Below are positions 55,289 through 64,000 of a DNA stretch of 64,000 bases, piece after piece (position 1 is the stretch's first letter; each line of letters opens with the position of its first letter). The position numbers and the translations under genes are program-made. Under the pieces are notes generated by a model, which saw only the letters and a list, made by a program, of their open reading frames with translations, had not been told where the DNA came from and did not search any database. The DNA is from Frigidibacter mobilis (GTDB taxonomy: Bacteria > Pseudomonadota > Alphaproteobacteria > Rhodobacterales > Rhodobacteraceae): contig NZ_CP012661.1 in assembly GCF_001620265.1 (NCBI RefSeq), positions 3,454,501-3,518,500 on the forward strand, written 5' to 3'.

Positions 55289-56551
55289 ATGGGTAACGTA
55301 GCCCCCGCTCTGCAGCCGGAACCGGCCCCGATCATGGCCTGCACCGTCTCGCGTGACGTGGCGAACTTCGACCTGCTGATCGAGGACATGGAAGCCGAGC
55401 TTGGCGAAAGCTGGGGCGACCTCGCCTTTTCCGATGCCTTGAAGTTCCTGGACCAGCCCGAGGCGAAAACCCTTGAGTTCATTGCCGTCGCCGTGGACAG
55501 CGAGGACGAGAGCGACCTGACCCGGGTGTCCGGCATCATTGGCCGGGCCCGCGATCTGGGAATCCGGGTGATCCTGATCGCCGACGAGATCAGCCCCATT
55601 GCTTTGCACCATCTGCTGCGGATGGGGGCCGATGATTTCGTGCCCTACCCGCTGCCCGAGAATGCGTTGCACGAGGCCATCAAGCGGCTGACAGCGCCGC
55701 AGGTCGCGGCGCCCGCCCCTGCCCCTCACGCCGCAAGCCATGCAGCCGCCGCGTTCAGGGCCACCGGCCAGCGTGACGGGGTCGTGCTGCCCGTACATGG
55801 CCTGGCTGGCGGCACAGGCGCCTCGACCTTCGCGGTGAACCTTGCATGGGAGCTGGCAACGCTGGTCAAGGACAATGGCCCCCGCGTGTGCCTGCTCGAT
55901 TTCGATTTCCAGATGGGCTCGGTCGCAACCTATCTCGACCTGCCGCGCCGCGAGGCGGTCTATGACATGCTGTCCGATACCTCGATGCTGGATGGCGACA
56001 CGCTGATGCAGTCCATGCTGACCTATCACGACCGCCTGCAAGTGCTAACCGCCCCGGCAGAGATGCTGCCGCTGGACATCGTCACGTCGGATGACATCAA
56101 CCGGCTGATCGACGTGGCCCGCGACAATTTCGATTTCGTGGTGATCGACATGCCCTCGGCCGTGGTGCAATGGACCGAGGCGGTGCTGAGTCAGGCCCAC
56201 ATCTACTTCGTGCCCATCGAGCTTGACATGCGCTCGGCCCAGAACACGCTGCGGATGATCCGCGCACTGAAATCCGAAGAGCTGCCGGTGGAGAAGCTGC
56301 GCTATGTGCTGAACCGGGCGCCGAAGTTCACCGATCTGGCGGCCAAGGGCCGCGTGAAGAGGCTGGGCGAAAGTCTTGATATCACGATAGAATTGCAGTT
56401 CCCCGATGGCGGGCGGCAAGTGACGCAGGCCAATGACCACGGCCTGCCGCTGGCCAACGCCGCGGCCAAGAACCCGCTGCGCAAGGAAATCCAGAAGCTG
56501 GCGAAATCCCTCTTTGACCTTAACCGCGCGGCAGAGGCCGGCAAGGTCTGA
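55289..56551 (+). CDS. cpaE: Pilus localisation ATPase-like protein CpaE (TadZ)
   Basis: 420 residues. Receiver-like N-terminal domain (FDLLIEDMEAELGESWGDLAF, GIRVILIADEISPIALHHLL) followed by a MinD/ParA-type domain: VHGLAGGTGASTFAVNLAWEL replaces the usual lysine-bearing deviant Walker A, then CLLDFDFQMGSVATYLDLP and DFVVIDMPSAVVQWTE. The missing signature lysine is common in this family and suggests a structural or weak ATPase role. It positions the Tad machine. 215 bp after the OmpA gene; the gap holds no gene. Confidence 0.93.
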   Translation: MGNVAPALQPEPAPIMACTVSRDVANFDLLIEDMEAELGESWGDLAFSDALKFLDQPEAKTLEFIAVAVDSEDESDLTRVSGIIGRARDLGIRVILIADEISPIALHHLLRMGADDFVPYPLPENALHEAIKRLTAPQVAAPAPAPHAASHAAAAFRATGQRDGVVLPVHGLAGGTGASTFAVNLAWELATLVKDNGPRVCLLDFDFQMGSVATYLDLPRREAVYDMLSDTSMLDGDTLMQSMLTYHDRLQVLTAPAEMLPLDIVTSDDINRLIDVARDNFDFVVIDMPSAVVQWTEAVLSQAHIYFVPIELDMRSAQNTLRMIRALKSEELPVEKLRYVLNRAPKFTDLAAKGRVKRLGESLDITIELQFPDGGRQVTQANDHGLPLANAAAKNPLRKEIQKLAKSLFDLNRAAEAGKV

Positions 56552-56591
56552 TCGCCCGCCCCGGTCTGCAGTTCAGGAAAAGGTGCCATTC

Positions 56592-58049
<1,458 letters not shown>

Positions 58050-58061
58050 GGAGAGCACGCC

Positions 58062-59030
58062 ATGCCCATCAGCCCGGCCCCTATTATCTACGTCCTGATC
58101 TTCGTCGCGGTGCTGTTCCTGGTCGAAGGCCTGTATCTTCTGGTCTTCGGCAAGTCGATTAGCCTCAATGCGCGGGTGAACCGGCGGCTTGACCTGCTGG
58201 AAAAGGGCGGCCCGCGCGAACAGGTCCTGGAGCAACTGCGCAAGGAAGCCAGCCAGCACCTGAAGGCACGCGGTATCCCGCTCTACTCGATCCTCGCCGC
58301 CAAGGCGCAAAAGGCCAACATCGCCTTCTCGCCGCAGCAATTGCTGCTGGTGATGGCACTGCTGTCGGCGGTGGCCTATGTCGGCCTGACCGTCGGCACC
58401 GATGCAGAGCCCGGCGTGCGGTCGCTGATCGCCGTGGTGATGGGCGTGGGCGGTGTCTATTTCTGGGTCGACGGCAAGGCCAAGAAGCGCCTGAGCCTGA
58501 TCGAGGAGCAGCTCCCCGACGCGATTGAACTGATGGTGCGCTCGCTGCGCGTGGGGCATCCCTTCTCGTCTGCAATCCAGATCGTCGCCCGGGAGGTTGC
58601 CGATCCGCTTGGCACCGAATTCGGCATGATCGCGGACGAGGCCGCCTATGGCCGCGACGTGACCGAGAGCCTGAAATCGCTGGCCGAACGGATGGACATG
58701 CAGGACCTGCGCTTCCTGGCAGTTGCGGTGACGATCCAGCAGCAGGCCGGCGGCAACCTGGCCGAGATCCTTGACGGGCTGGCCAAGGTGATCCGCGCCC
58801 GCTTCCGGCTGTTCCGCCGTGTGAAGGCGATCACCGCCGAGGCGAAATGGTCGGGCATGTTCCTGTCGGCGTTCCCGCTGGTGGCGCTTGTCGCAATCCA
58901 ACTCGGCAAGCCGGACTATTTCGACCAGGTCAAGGAAACCCCGGCCTTCGTTCCGGCGGCGCTGGTCGTGGGTGCCCTGCTGGGCGCAAACGTTCTGTTC
59001 ATGAAGATCATGACCAACATCAAGGTTTAG
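58062..59030 (+). CDS. tadB: Tad inner-membrane platform protein TadB
   Basis: 322 residues with a type II secretion F domain. Membrane helices PIIYVLIFVAVLFLVEGLYLL and near 105-145 and 270-310; the F motif is LPDAIELMVRSLRVGHPFSSA with VTIQQQAGGNLAEILDGL. Forms the pilus platform with TadC and CpaF. Its 3' end is followed by tadC after 4 bp. Confidence 0.94.
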   Translation: MPISPAPIIYVLIFVAVLFLVEGLYLLVFGKSISLNARVNRRLDLLEKGGPREQVLEQLRKEASQHLKARGIPLYSILAAKAQKANIAFSPQQLLLVMALLSAVAYVGLTVGTDAEPGVRSLIAVVMGVGGVYFWVDGKAKKRLSLIEEQLPDAIELMVRSLRVGHPFSSAIQIVAREVADPLGTEFGMIADEAAYGRDVTESLKSLAERMDMQDLRFLAVAVTIQQQAGGNLAEILDGLAKVIRARFRLFRRVKAITAEAKWSGMFLSAFPLVALVAIQLGKPDYFDQVKETPAFVPAALVVGALLGANVLFMKIMTNIKV

Positions 59031-59034
59031 TCCC

Positions 59035-60024
59035 GTGCAGCTGCTCACCGACCTCAATGCCGCACTGATCGCCAGCCTGGGGCCCCTGGGGCCGCTTTAC
59101 GCAGTCGGCGGGCTTGGTCTTCTGCTTGTCCTGGCCATGCTACCGCTGATGATGCGCAAGTCCCCAGATCCGCTGGAAAAGCTGCGGCAGAGCAATCTGA
59201 CCGCCCAGGCGACCGCGCGCGCCAAGGAACCGGCGCGCAAGATGCTGCGTGCAGGCAAGACCGACAAGCTGGAGAAGTTCGCGGGTTTCCTCGAACCGCA
59301 GAACGAAGAGGAAATGACGACGGCACGGCTGAAGCTCACCCGCGCTGGCTATCGTAGCAAATCGGCGGTGCGGACCTTCCATGCAGCGCAGTTCGTGCTG
59401 GGAATCGGACTGCTGGTGCTGGGGGTGATCTACACCCTGATAAAATCCCAGACCGGCGATATGACTTCGACCAACATGATCCTCTACACGCTGGGGCCAG
59501 CCGTTGCCGGCTATTACCTGCCGCGCTACTGGATCGACAAACGGGTCGAGAGCCGGCAGAAGGAAATGCAGAACGGCTTCCCCGACGCGCTGGACATGCT
59601 TCTGGTCTGCGTCGAAGCTGGCCAATCGGTCGATCAGGCGATCATCCGCGTTGCAAAGGAACTGGAAGCAGGCTTCCCAGCTCTCGCCGAAGAGTTCGAG
59701 ATGGTGGCCTATGAGGTGAAGGCCGGGAAGGAAAAAGCTACCGTGCTGCGCGGCTTTGCCGATCGCGCCGGGCTGCCCGACATCTCGTCCTTCGTGACGG
59801 TCATGATCCAGTCACAGACCTTCGGCACTTCGATCGCGGAAGCGCTGCGCGTCTATGCCGCCGACATGCGCGACAAGCGGGTGATGCGCGCCGAGGAGCT
59901 TGCCAACAAGCTGCCGACCAAGATCACCCTTGGAACGATGATGTTCACCGTACCGCCGCTGCTGATCATCCTTGTGGGGCCGTCCGTTTATTCTATGCTC
60001 GAGCTGTTCAAGAATATGCGGTAG
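59035..60024 (+). CDS. tadC: Tad inner-membrane platform protein TadC
   Basis: 329 residues from GTG 59035. Type II secretion F domain with the motif GFPDALDMLLVCVEAGQSVD and KLPTKITLGTMMFTVPPLL, plus helices near both ends. Partner of TadB. The start codon GTG lies 4 bp after the tadB stop, and the stop is 4 bp before the next gene, so the cluster is one transcript. Confidence 0.94.
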   Translation: MQLLTDLNAALIASLGPLGPLYAVGGLGLLLVLAMLPLMMRKSPDPLEKLRQSNLTAQATARAKEPARKMLRAGKTDKLEKFAGFLEPQNEEEMTTARLKLTRAGYRSKSAVRTFHAAQFVLGIGLLVLGVIYTLIKSQTGDMTSTNMILYTLGPAVAGYYLPRYWIDKRVESRQKEMQNGFPDALDMLLVCVEAGQSVDQAIIRVAKELEAGFPALAEEFEMVAYEVKAGKEKATVLRGFADRAGLPDISSFVTVMIQSQTFGTSIAEALRVYAADMRDKRVMRAEELANKLPTKITLGTMMFTVPPLLIILVGPSVYSMLELFKNMR

Positions 60025-60028
60025 CCTA

Positions 60029-60610
60029 ATGACCCTTGGCAGGGCGCTTGCCCTTACAGCGACGTGCCTGCTTGCCGCCTGTCAATCGACAGGCGGTCTG
60101 CCTTTAAAGGGCGGGAATCCCTATGCACCCTCCGGGCGCGCCCGCGGCGAGGCGGTGGACGGGCTGACCGTCGGCCACCGGCTGATGGCGGCGGGCGAAT
60201 ATGATCTCGCCCTGCGCGCCTATTACCGCGCCGCGGCCGACATGGGCGCGACCGTCGATGTGCTGTCGGCCATCGGATCGGCCAATCTGCGGCTTGGGCG
60301 GCTCGGGCAGGCCGAAATCATGCTGCGCCGTGCCATCGAGCAGGACGAGCGCTTCGTGCCGGCCTGGAACAACCTGGGTGTGGTGCTGATGGAGACCGGC
60401 AAGGCGGCCGAAGCCAGCCGCGTGTTCCGCACCGCCTATGCGCTGGACAGTGGCGAATCGGACGCCATCCGCGAAAATCTGCGGCTGGCGCTCGCGCAGA
60501 TCGAAGATGCAGCGTATGATGGGCCCAAAGACATAGCAAACTACAAGCTGGTGCGTCGCGGCTATGGGGAATACCTGCTGCTGGGCGCGCCCGAGGTCGG
60601 GCCGTTATAA
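60029..60610 (+). CDS. TPR lipoprotein of the tad locus
   Basis: 193 residues from ATG 60029. Lipobox LLAAC (ATCLLAACQSTGG). Two or three TPR units: GHRLMAAGEYDLALRAYYRA, SANLRLGRLGQAEIMLRRAI, WNNLGVVLMETGKAAEASRV. TadD-like pilotin-type proteins help the secretin reach the outer membrane. Distinct from the second TPR gene that follows 8 bp later. Confidence 0.88.
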   Translation: MTLGRALALTATCLLAACQSTGGLPLKGGNPYAPSGRARGEAVDGLTVGHRLMAAGEYDLALRAYYRAAADMGATVDVLSAIGSANLRLGRLGQAEIMLRRAIEQDERFVPAWNNLGVVLMETGKAAEASRVFRTAYALDSGESDAIRENLRLALAQIEDAAYDGPKDIANYKLVRRGYGEYLLLGAPEVGPL

Positions 60611-60618
60611 GGACGCCA

Positions 60619-61479
60619 ATGATGCGCCACCCCGTGTTGCTGACCCTGTGCCTTGGCGCAGTGGCCCTTGTGTCCGGTTGTGGGGGCACCTCTGACGCCG
60701 ATGTCAAACGGGCGGTCAAAAGCGTCAACGTCATCGACGAAACCAACCTCAACGATGTCATGCTGACCGTGGCCGACCCGGCCGAGGCGGTCACCTATTT
60801 CCAGCGGGCAACGACCGAGCAGCCAGACCGGATCGACCTGCGCCGCGGGCTTGCCCGCTCGCTGGTGCGAGCCAAGCGCCCGACCGAAGCCATAGTCCTG
60901 TGGGGCCAGATCATCGCCAGCCCCGAGGGCACTTCGGATGACCGGGTGGAATTTGCCGACACGCTTATCCGCACCGGCGACTGGAAGCGGGCCGAGGCGG
61001 AGCTGAACAAAGTGCCGCCGACGCATGAAACCTATGAGCGCTATCGGCTGGAAGCGATGGTCGCCGACAGCAACAAGAACTGGGCCAAGGCTGACAGCTT
61101 CTATGAAATTGCCGCAGGGCTGACCACCCGGCCCGCCAATGTGCTGAATAACTGGGGTTATTCCAAGCTGAACCGCCGCGACTTTGCCGGCGCCGAGAAG
61201 CTGTTCAACGAGGCCCTGACCCATGACGAGACGCTGTTCACCGCCAAGAACAATCTGGTGATGGCCCGCGCCGGGCAGCGCAAGTATGACATGCCGATCG
61301 TGCGGATGAACCAGAGCGAACGCGCGATGCTGCTGTACACGGCCGCACTGTCGGCGATCAAGCAGGGCGATGTCACCATCGGCAAAGGGCTGTTGCGCGA
61401 CGCCATCGAAACCCATCCGCAGCATTTCGAAGAAGCCTCCCGCGCGCTTGCCGCGCTGGAGGCTGGCGGGCAGGGCTAG
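60619..61479 (+). CDS. tadD: TadD-type TPR lipoprotein
   Basis: 286 residues. Lipoprotein signal LLTLCLGAVALVSGC (lipobox VSGC) followed by tetratricopeptide repeats (AVTYFQRATTEQPDRIDLRR, WGQIIASPEGTSDDRVEFAD, NNWGYSKLNRRDFAGAEKLF). Assists Tad secretin assembly. Two adjacent TPR lipoproteins are normal in Rhodobacteraceae tad loci. Confidence 0.9.
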   Translation: MMRHPVLLTLCLGAVALVSGCGGTSDADVKRAVKSVNVIDETNLNDVMLTVADPAEAVTYFQRATTEQPDRIDLRRGLARSLVRAKRPTEAIVLWGQIIASPEGTSDDRVEFADTLIRTGDWKRAEAELNKVPPTHETYERYRLEAMVADSNKNWAKADSFYEIAAGLTTRPANVLNNWGYSKLNRRDFAGAEKLFNEALTHDETLFTAKNNLVMARAGQRKYDMPIVRMNQSERAMLLYTAALSAIKQGDVTIGKGLLRDAIETHPQHFEEASRALAALEAGGQG

Positions 61480-61482
61480 GCG

Positions 61483-62010
61483 ATGCTGGGCGTCTCCGGG
61501 CAGACAGCAGCCCTGGTGTTTCTGGTCCTGGTGACGCCGGTGGCGCTTTACGTCTGCTGGACGGACCTGAAGTTCATGAAGATCCGCAACGGCACCGGGC
61601 TGCTGCTGCTGCTGATTTTCGCCGTCGCGGGGCTGGCGGTGCTGCCACCCGAGGTCTGGGCCTGGCGCTGGCTGCACTGCATCATGATCCTGGCCGTCGG
61701 GTTCGTGCTGCACCTCGTGGCAGGTGTCGGCGCGGGGGATGTGAAGTTCGCCGCAGCCGCTGCCCCCTTTGTGGCGGCTGAACATGCGCCACTGATCCCG
61801 CCGCTGTTCGCAGCCTTCCTGCTGGGCGCCTTCACCATGCACCGCATTGCCCGGGCCATCCCCGCGATACGCCGGCTGACGCCCGATTGGGTGAGTTGGA
61901 CGCGCAGGGATTTCCCGATGGGGCTCGCCATTGCCGGCACCGTGGTGTGCTATCTGGTTTTTGCTGCTTTCCCGAATGCTTACGGGATCTTCTTGCCAAG
62001 CAGGATGTAA
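61483..62010 (+). CDS. cpaA: Prepilin peptidase CpaA (TadV)
   Basis: 175 residues with about five membrane helices. Aspartyl type IV prepilin peptidase (A24 family): first catalytic Asp in CWTDLKFMKIRNGTG, second in the GxGD motif VGAGDVKFAAAAAPF. It would cleave the pilin leaders encoded at 50815, 51284 and 51570. Shorter than PilD as it lacks the methylase domain, normal for Tad. The 3' end overlaps the convergent membrane-protein gene by 31 bp. Confidence 0.93.
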   Translation: MLGVSGQTAALVFLVLVTPVALYVCWTDLKFMKIRNGTGLLLLLIFAVAGLAVLPPEVWAWRWLHCIMILAVGFVLHLVAGVGAGDVKFAAAAAPFVAAEHAPLIPPLFAAFLLGAFTMHRIARAIPAIRRLTPDWVSWTRRDFPMGLAIAGTVVCYLVFAAFPNAYGIFLPSRM

Positions 62011-63617
62011 AGCGAGGTCCGCCGGATCTCGGCCAGGTCGGTACCGGACGCGGCCAGCGCCTCCAGCGCCGCGGTGCGGCTCGAGACCGAGATCGGGCAG
62101 AGCGGCACCAGCACCAGATCGGCATCAGCAAGCCCCGGAGCCCCATCGTAATACCACGGCGCGCCTTGGGCCAGCGGGCGGAAATCGCCGAACATCCAGA
62201 AGGGTGACAGCGTGTCGGTGACAAAGATCCCGGCGCCAGACTGGCCCGCTGCCTCAAGATCCGCGGTCACGGCACGCAGCCAGGCGGTCAACCCGGTCGC
62301 CAGCGCGCAGGCGGGCAGCGTCTCGCCGTTCAGGACCGACGCACGATCCGAAATCTTGGCCCCCTCTTCGACCGGGGGCGGCCCAAGCTGCGGAAAGTCA
62401 GGTGTGGAAATGCTGGCCGTGCCCGTCAGCGCCAGCATGCGACTGTCGAGCGCATGGATATCGGCAAGCACCGAGCCTGCGGGCCCAAGCGGCTGGCTGG
62501 CCTCATGAAGCCGCAGATGCAGCAGCGGGCTATAGATCATGTTCTGCAGCGACGGCGCGCCGTGGGCCAGCGCCGCGATGCCGACCGCCGTCAACCCGTC
62601 GCGCAGATCAACGCCCCAGGCGTGGCGGCTGCCCGGTTCCGGCCGCGCGACGAAGGCCAGCAGGGCCAGCAGGTAGATCCATTGCGGATCGTTGCCGAAA
62701 TTCTGGTAGGTGACGAAGGCAAAGGCAGGGAACAGCACGATCAGCAGCAATCCCAGCTCGGCCTGCCCGGCCTTGCGCAACAGGACCACGGCAAGGATCG
62801 CCAGGATGCTGACCAAGCGGTACAGTGGCTCTGTCAGCACGCCGATGAAGCTGGACCCCGGCTGGGGGCGCACGTCCGAGCGCGCCACCTGCAGCAGATC
62901 CCCCAGATAGGCCATCCAGAACCCCGGCCCGAGCAGCAGCGTCACCACGCCCGCCACCGCCAGACCCACGATCAGCGCCGCCAGCAGCGCCCGCCGCTCG
63001 CGCCGCAGCGCCAGCGCCAGCAGAACCGGCAGGGCGAAGGCCGCAAAGAAGGTCATCTTCAGCAGCGCCAGCGCCGCCATGCCAAGCCCGATCAGCGCCC
63101 CGTCCAGCCAGGGCCGCTCCCGCCCCGGCAGCGCCGGTAGCAGCGCCAGCACCAGCACCAGATAGCTGATCGCCCAGGCCCAACGGTTGTAGTGCATCGA
63201 GATCGAGGTCGAGGGGGCGGCCTCGCCATGAACCAGCGCCAGCACGAAGACCAGCACCAGCGCCCCCAGCACCCAGGGCCAGGAGCCCTGCATCCGGCTG
63301 GTCCCGGCGCGCAGGATCGCCGGCACCAGCAGCAGCCCCAGCACGATCTGCGCCAGGATGAGCGCATGGCCAAGCCCCGCACCAAGGGCCACCAGCCCCG
63401 CGACCGGCGCCACCGCCAGAATGCCGATGGGTGTGACGTAATCCAGATGCGGAACCTGCCCGCGCACCATGCGCAGCACCATGTCGGCCAGGTGCAGGGT
63501 GTCACCCTCATGCTTGGCGATGTAGAGCCCGCCCCTGGCCAGCGCGAGCCCGCCCATCACCGCCACCACGGCCAGAAGAAACGCGGCCAGCCGCCAGCTG
63601 CCTTGCCTGATGCCCAC
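61980..63617 (-). CDS. Large membrane protein, GT-C glycosyltransferase-like
   Basis: 545 residues; about eleven membrane helices in the first 350 residues, then a soluble C-terminal domain of about 190 residues. The first periplasmic loop, AKHEGDTLHLADMVLRMVRG, has an acidic pattern like GT-C enzymes that use lipid-linked sugars. I do not recognise the exact family. It faces cpaA and overlaps it by 31 bp; whether it decorates the pilus or another glycan is unknown. Confidence 0.6.
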   Translation of the reverse strand: MGIRQGSWRLAAFLLAVVAVMGGLALARGGLYIAKHEGDTLHLADMVLRMVRGQVPHLDYVTPIGILAVAPVAGLVALGAGLGHALILAQIVLGLLLVPAILRAGTSRMQGSWPWVLGALVLVFVLALVHGEAAPSTSISMHYNRWAWAISYLVLVLALLPALPGRERPWLDGALIGLGMAALALLKMTFFAAFALPVLLALALRRERRALLAALIVGLAVAGVVTLLLGPGFWMAYLGDLLQVARSDVRPQPGSSFIGVLTEPLYRLVSILAILAVVLLRKAGQAELGLLLIVLFPAFAFVTYQNFGNDPQWIYLLALLAFVARPEPGSRHAWGVDLRDGLTAVGIAALAHGAPSLQNMIYSPLLHLRLHEASQPLGPAGSVLADIHALDSRMLALTGTASISTPDFPQLGPPPVEEGAKISDRASVLNGETLPACALATGLTAWLRAVTADLEAAGQSGAGIFVTDTLSPFWMFGDFRPLAQGAPWYYDGAPGLADADLVLVPLCPISVSSRTAALEALAASGTDLAEIRRTSLYILLGKKIP

Positions 63618-63794
63618 TCGTCCTGCCCCCGCCGGGCACGCCTATTGCGGCGCGCCTTACCTTTGCGAAACCATAGCCTGCGAGTTTCGAGCGGGGAAGC
63701 CTCGGCCTGGCCGCGGCGCGGTGCATTTCCGTTGTTGAATGCCCGCTGCGGGGCTAGAATCACCAAAAAGCCAAGCGCAGTCAGGGACATCCGC

Positions 63795-64000
63795 ATGAAC
63801 ATGCCGGCCAGCACCGTCACCGCCCCGCCCGCCCCGCGCACGATGGCCGAAACCGGCCTCTCGATGGTGATGATGCGGGACATCCTGCTGAAAACCATGT
63901 TCCGCATGAACCTTGAACAGGTGCCCGATATCGCGCGGATCTGCTGCGTGCAGGTCAGCGTGGCGCAGGAGCTGGTGGACCTCGCGCGCAGCCAGCGCCT
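63795..64000 (+). CDS. Start of an unknown gene, cut by the window end
   Basis: The first 68 residues from ATG 63795, open to the end of the window: MNMPASTVTAPPAPRTMAET, then MVMMRDILLKTMFRMNLEQV and ICCVQVSVAQELVDLARSQR. Helical, with a winged-helix-like segment; similar starts occur on AAA-type ATPases near Rhodobacteraceae tad loci, but the Walker motifs lie outside. Function not assigned. Confidence 0.5.
   Translation, partial: MNMPASTVTAPPAPRTMAETGLSMVMMRDILLKTMFRMNLEQVPDIARICCVQVSVAQELVDLARSQR

Overview
The window looks like a high-GC alphaproteobacterial chromosome, most probably Rhodobacteraceae (Rhodobacter/Paracoccus/Gemmobacter relatives). The reasons are the ctaC-ctaB-ctaG-ctaE-surf1-thrC-M16 protease order, a Tad pilus locus with an OmpA-type lipoprotein in the cpaD position, the lysC-ptsP pair, and CtrA-, FnrL- and PhoB-like DNA sites. 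No rRNA, complete tRNA or CRISPR array was seen.

Positions 1-6939 look like the right end of an integrated mobile element. It begins inside a coiled-coil gene resembling the tail of a Mob/Pre mobilisation protein. Next come three overlapping genes for a GS...DxD nucleotidyltransferase-like protein, an HTH-ImmA/IrrE metalloprotease and a T4 beta-type protein, with a perfect 17-bp palindrome at the front. These meet a convergent sce7726-type nuclease. A small unknown gene and a Fic protein preceded by three 12-bp direct repeats follow. The element ends at a bare 3' half of tRNA-Cys (6891-6939), the usual footprint of an integrase att site. Just beyond it lies a decayed peptide ABC operon (7047-7994).

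Positions 8093-26657 are mostly chromosomal: a Pho-box-controlled ABC importer (likely an organophosphonate or phosphate-ester type rather than iron), DUF2478, NnrU, waaA, a Nudix hydrolase, DUF1178, a short-chain dehydrogenase, an atypical pyruvate kinase, lysC, ptsP and assorted enzymes. From 26799 to 32468, mtnP and apt have been pushed apart by a low-GC three-gene cassette, a truncated acetyltransferase and a complete IS66 element. The IS66 copy sits in codon 7 of apt with a perfect 8-bp target duplication, so the ancestral gene start can be reconstructed.

Positions 32626-41610 hold a leftward block: cytochrome aa3 oxidase subunits and assembly factors, thrC, an M16 protease and a RimJ-type acetyltransferase, with a glycolate/lactate-oxidase-like gene downstream. 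Rightward genes follow: tldD, a cluster of hairpin repeats, dprA, topA and a CoA-transferase pair. A Tad/Flp pilus locus fills 50815-62010, with two tandemly duplicated pilins and a third divergent one. A large membrane protein and the start of an unknown gene close the window.

A strong cross-cutting feature is a series of single-base deletions in G/C runs that break otherwise well conserved genes (DUF2478, nnrU, waaA three times, DUF1178, pyk, ecsC twice, the M16 protease, dprA, topA and IS66 tnpC). Several of these genes are essential or nearly so, and every shift I could resolve in them is a loss of one base, so sequence error is the likeliest cause. Genes whose conserved core is broken as given are typed 'pseudogene', with this caveat in each entry.
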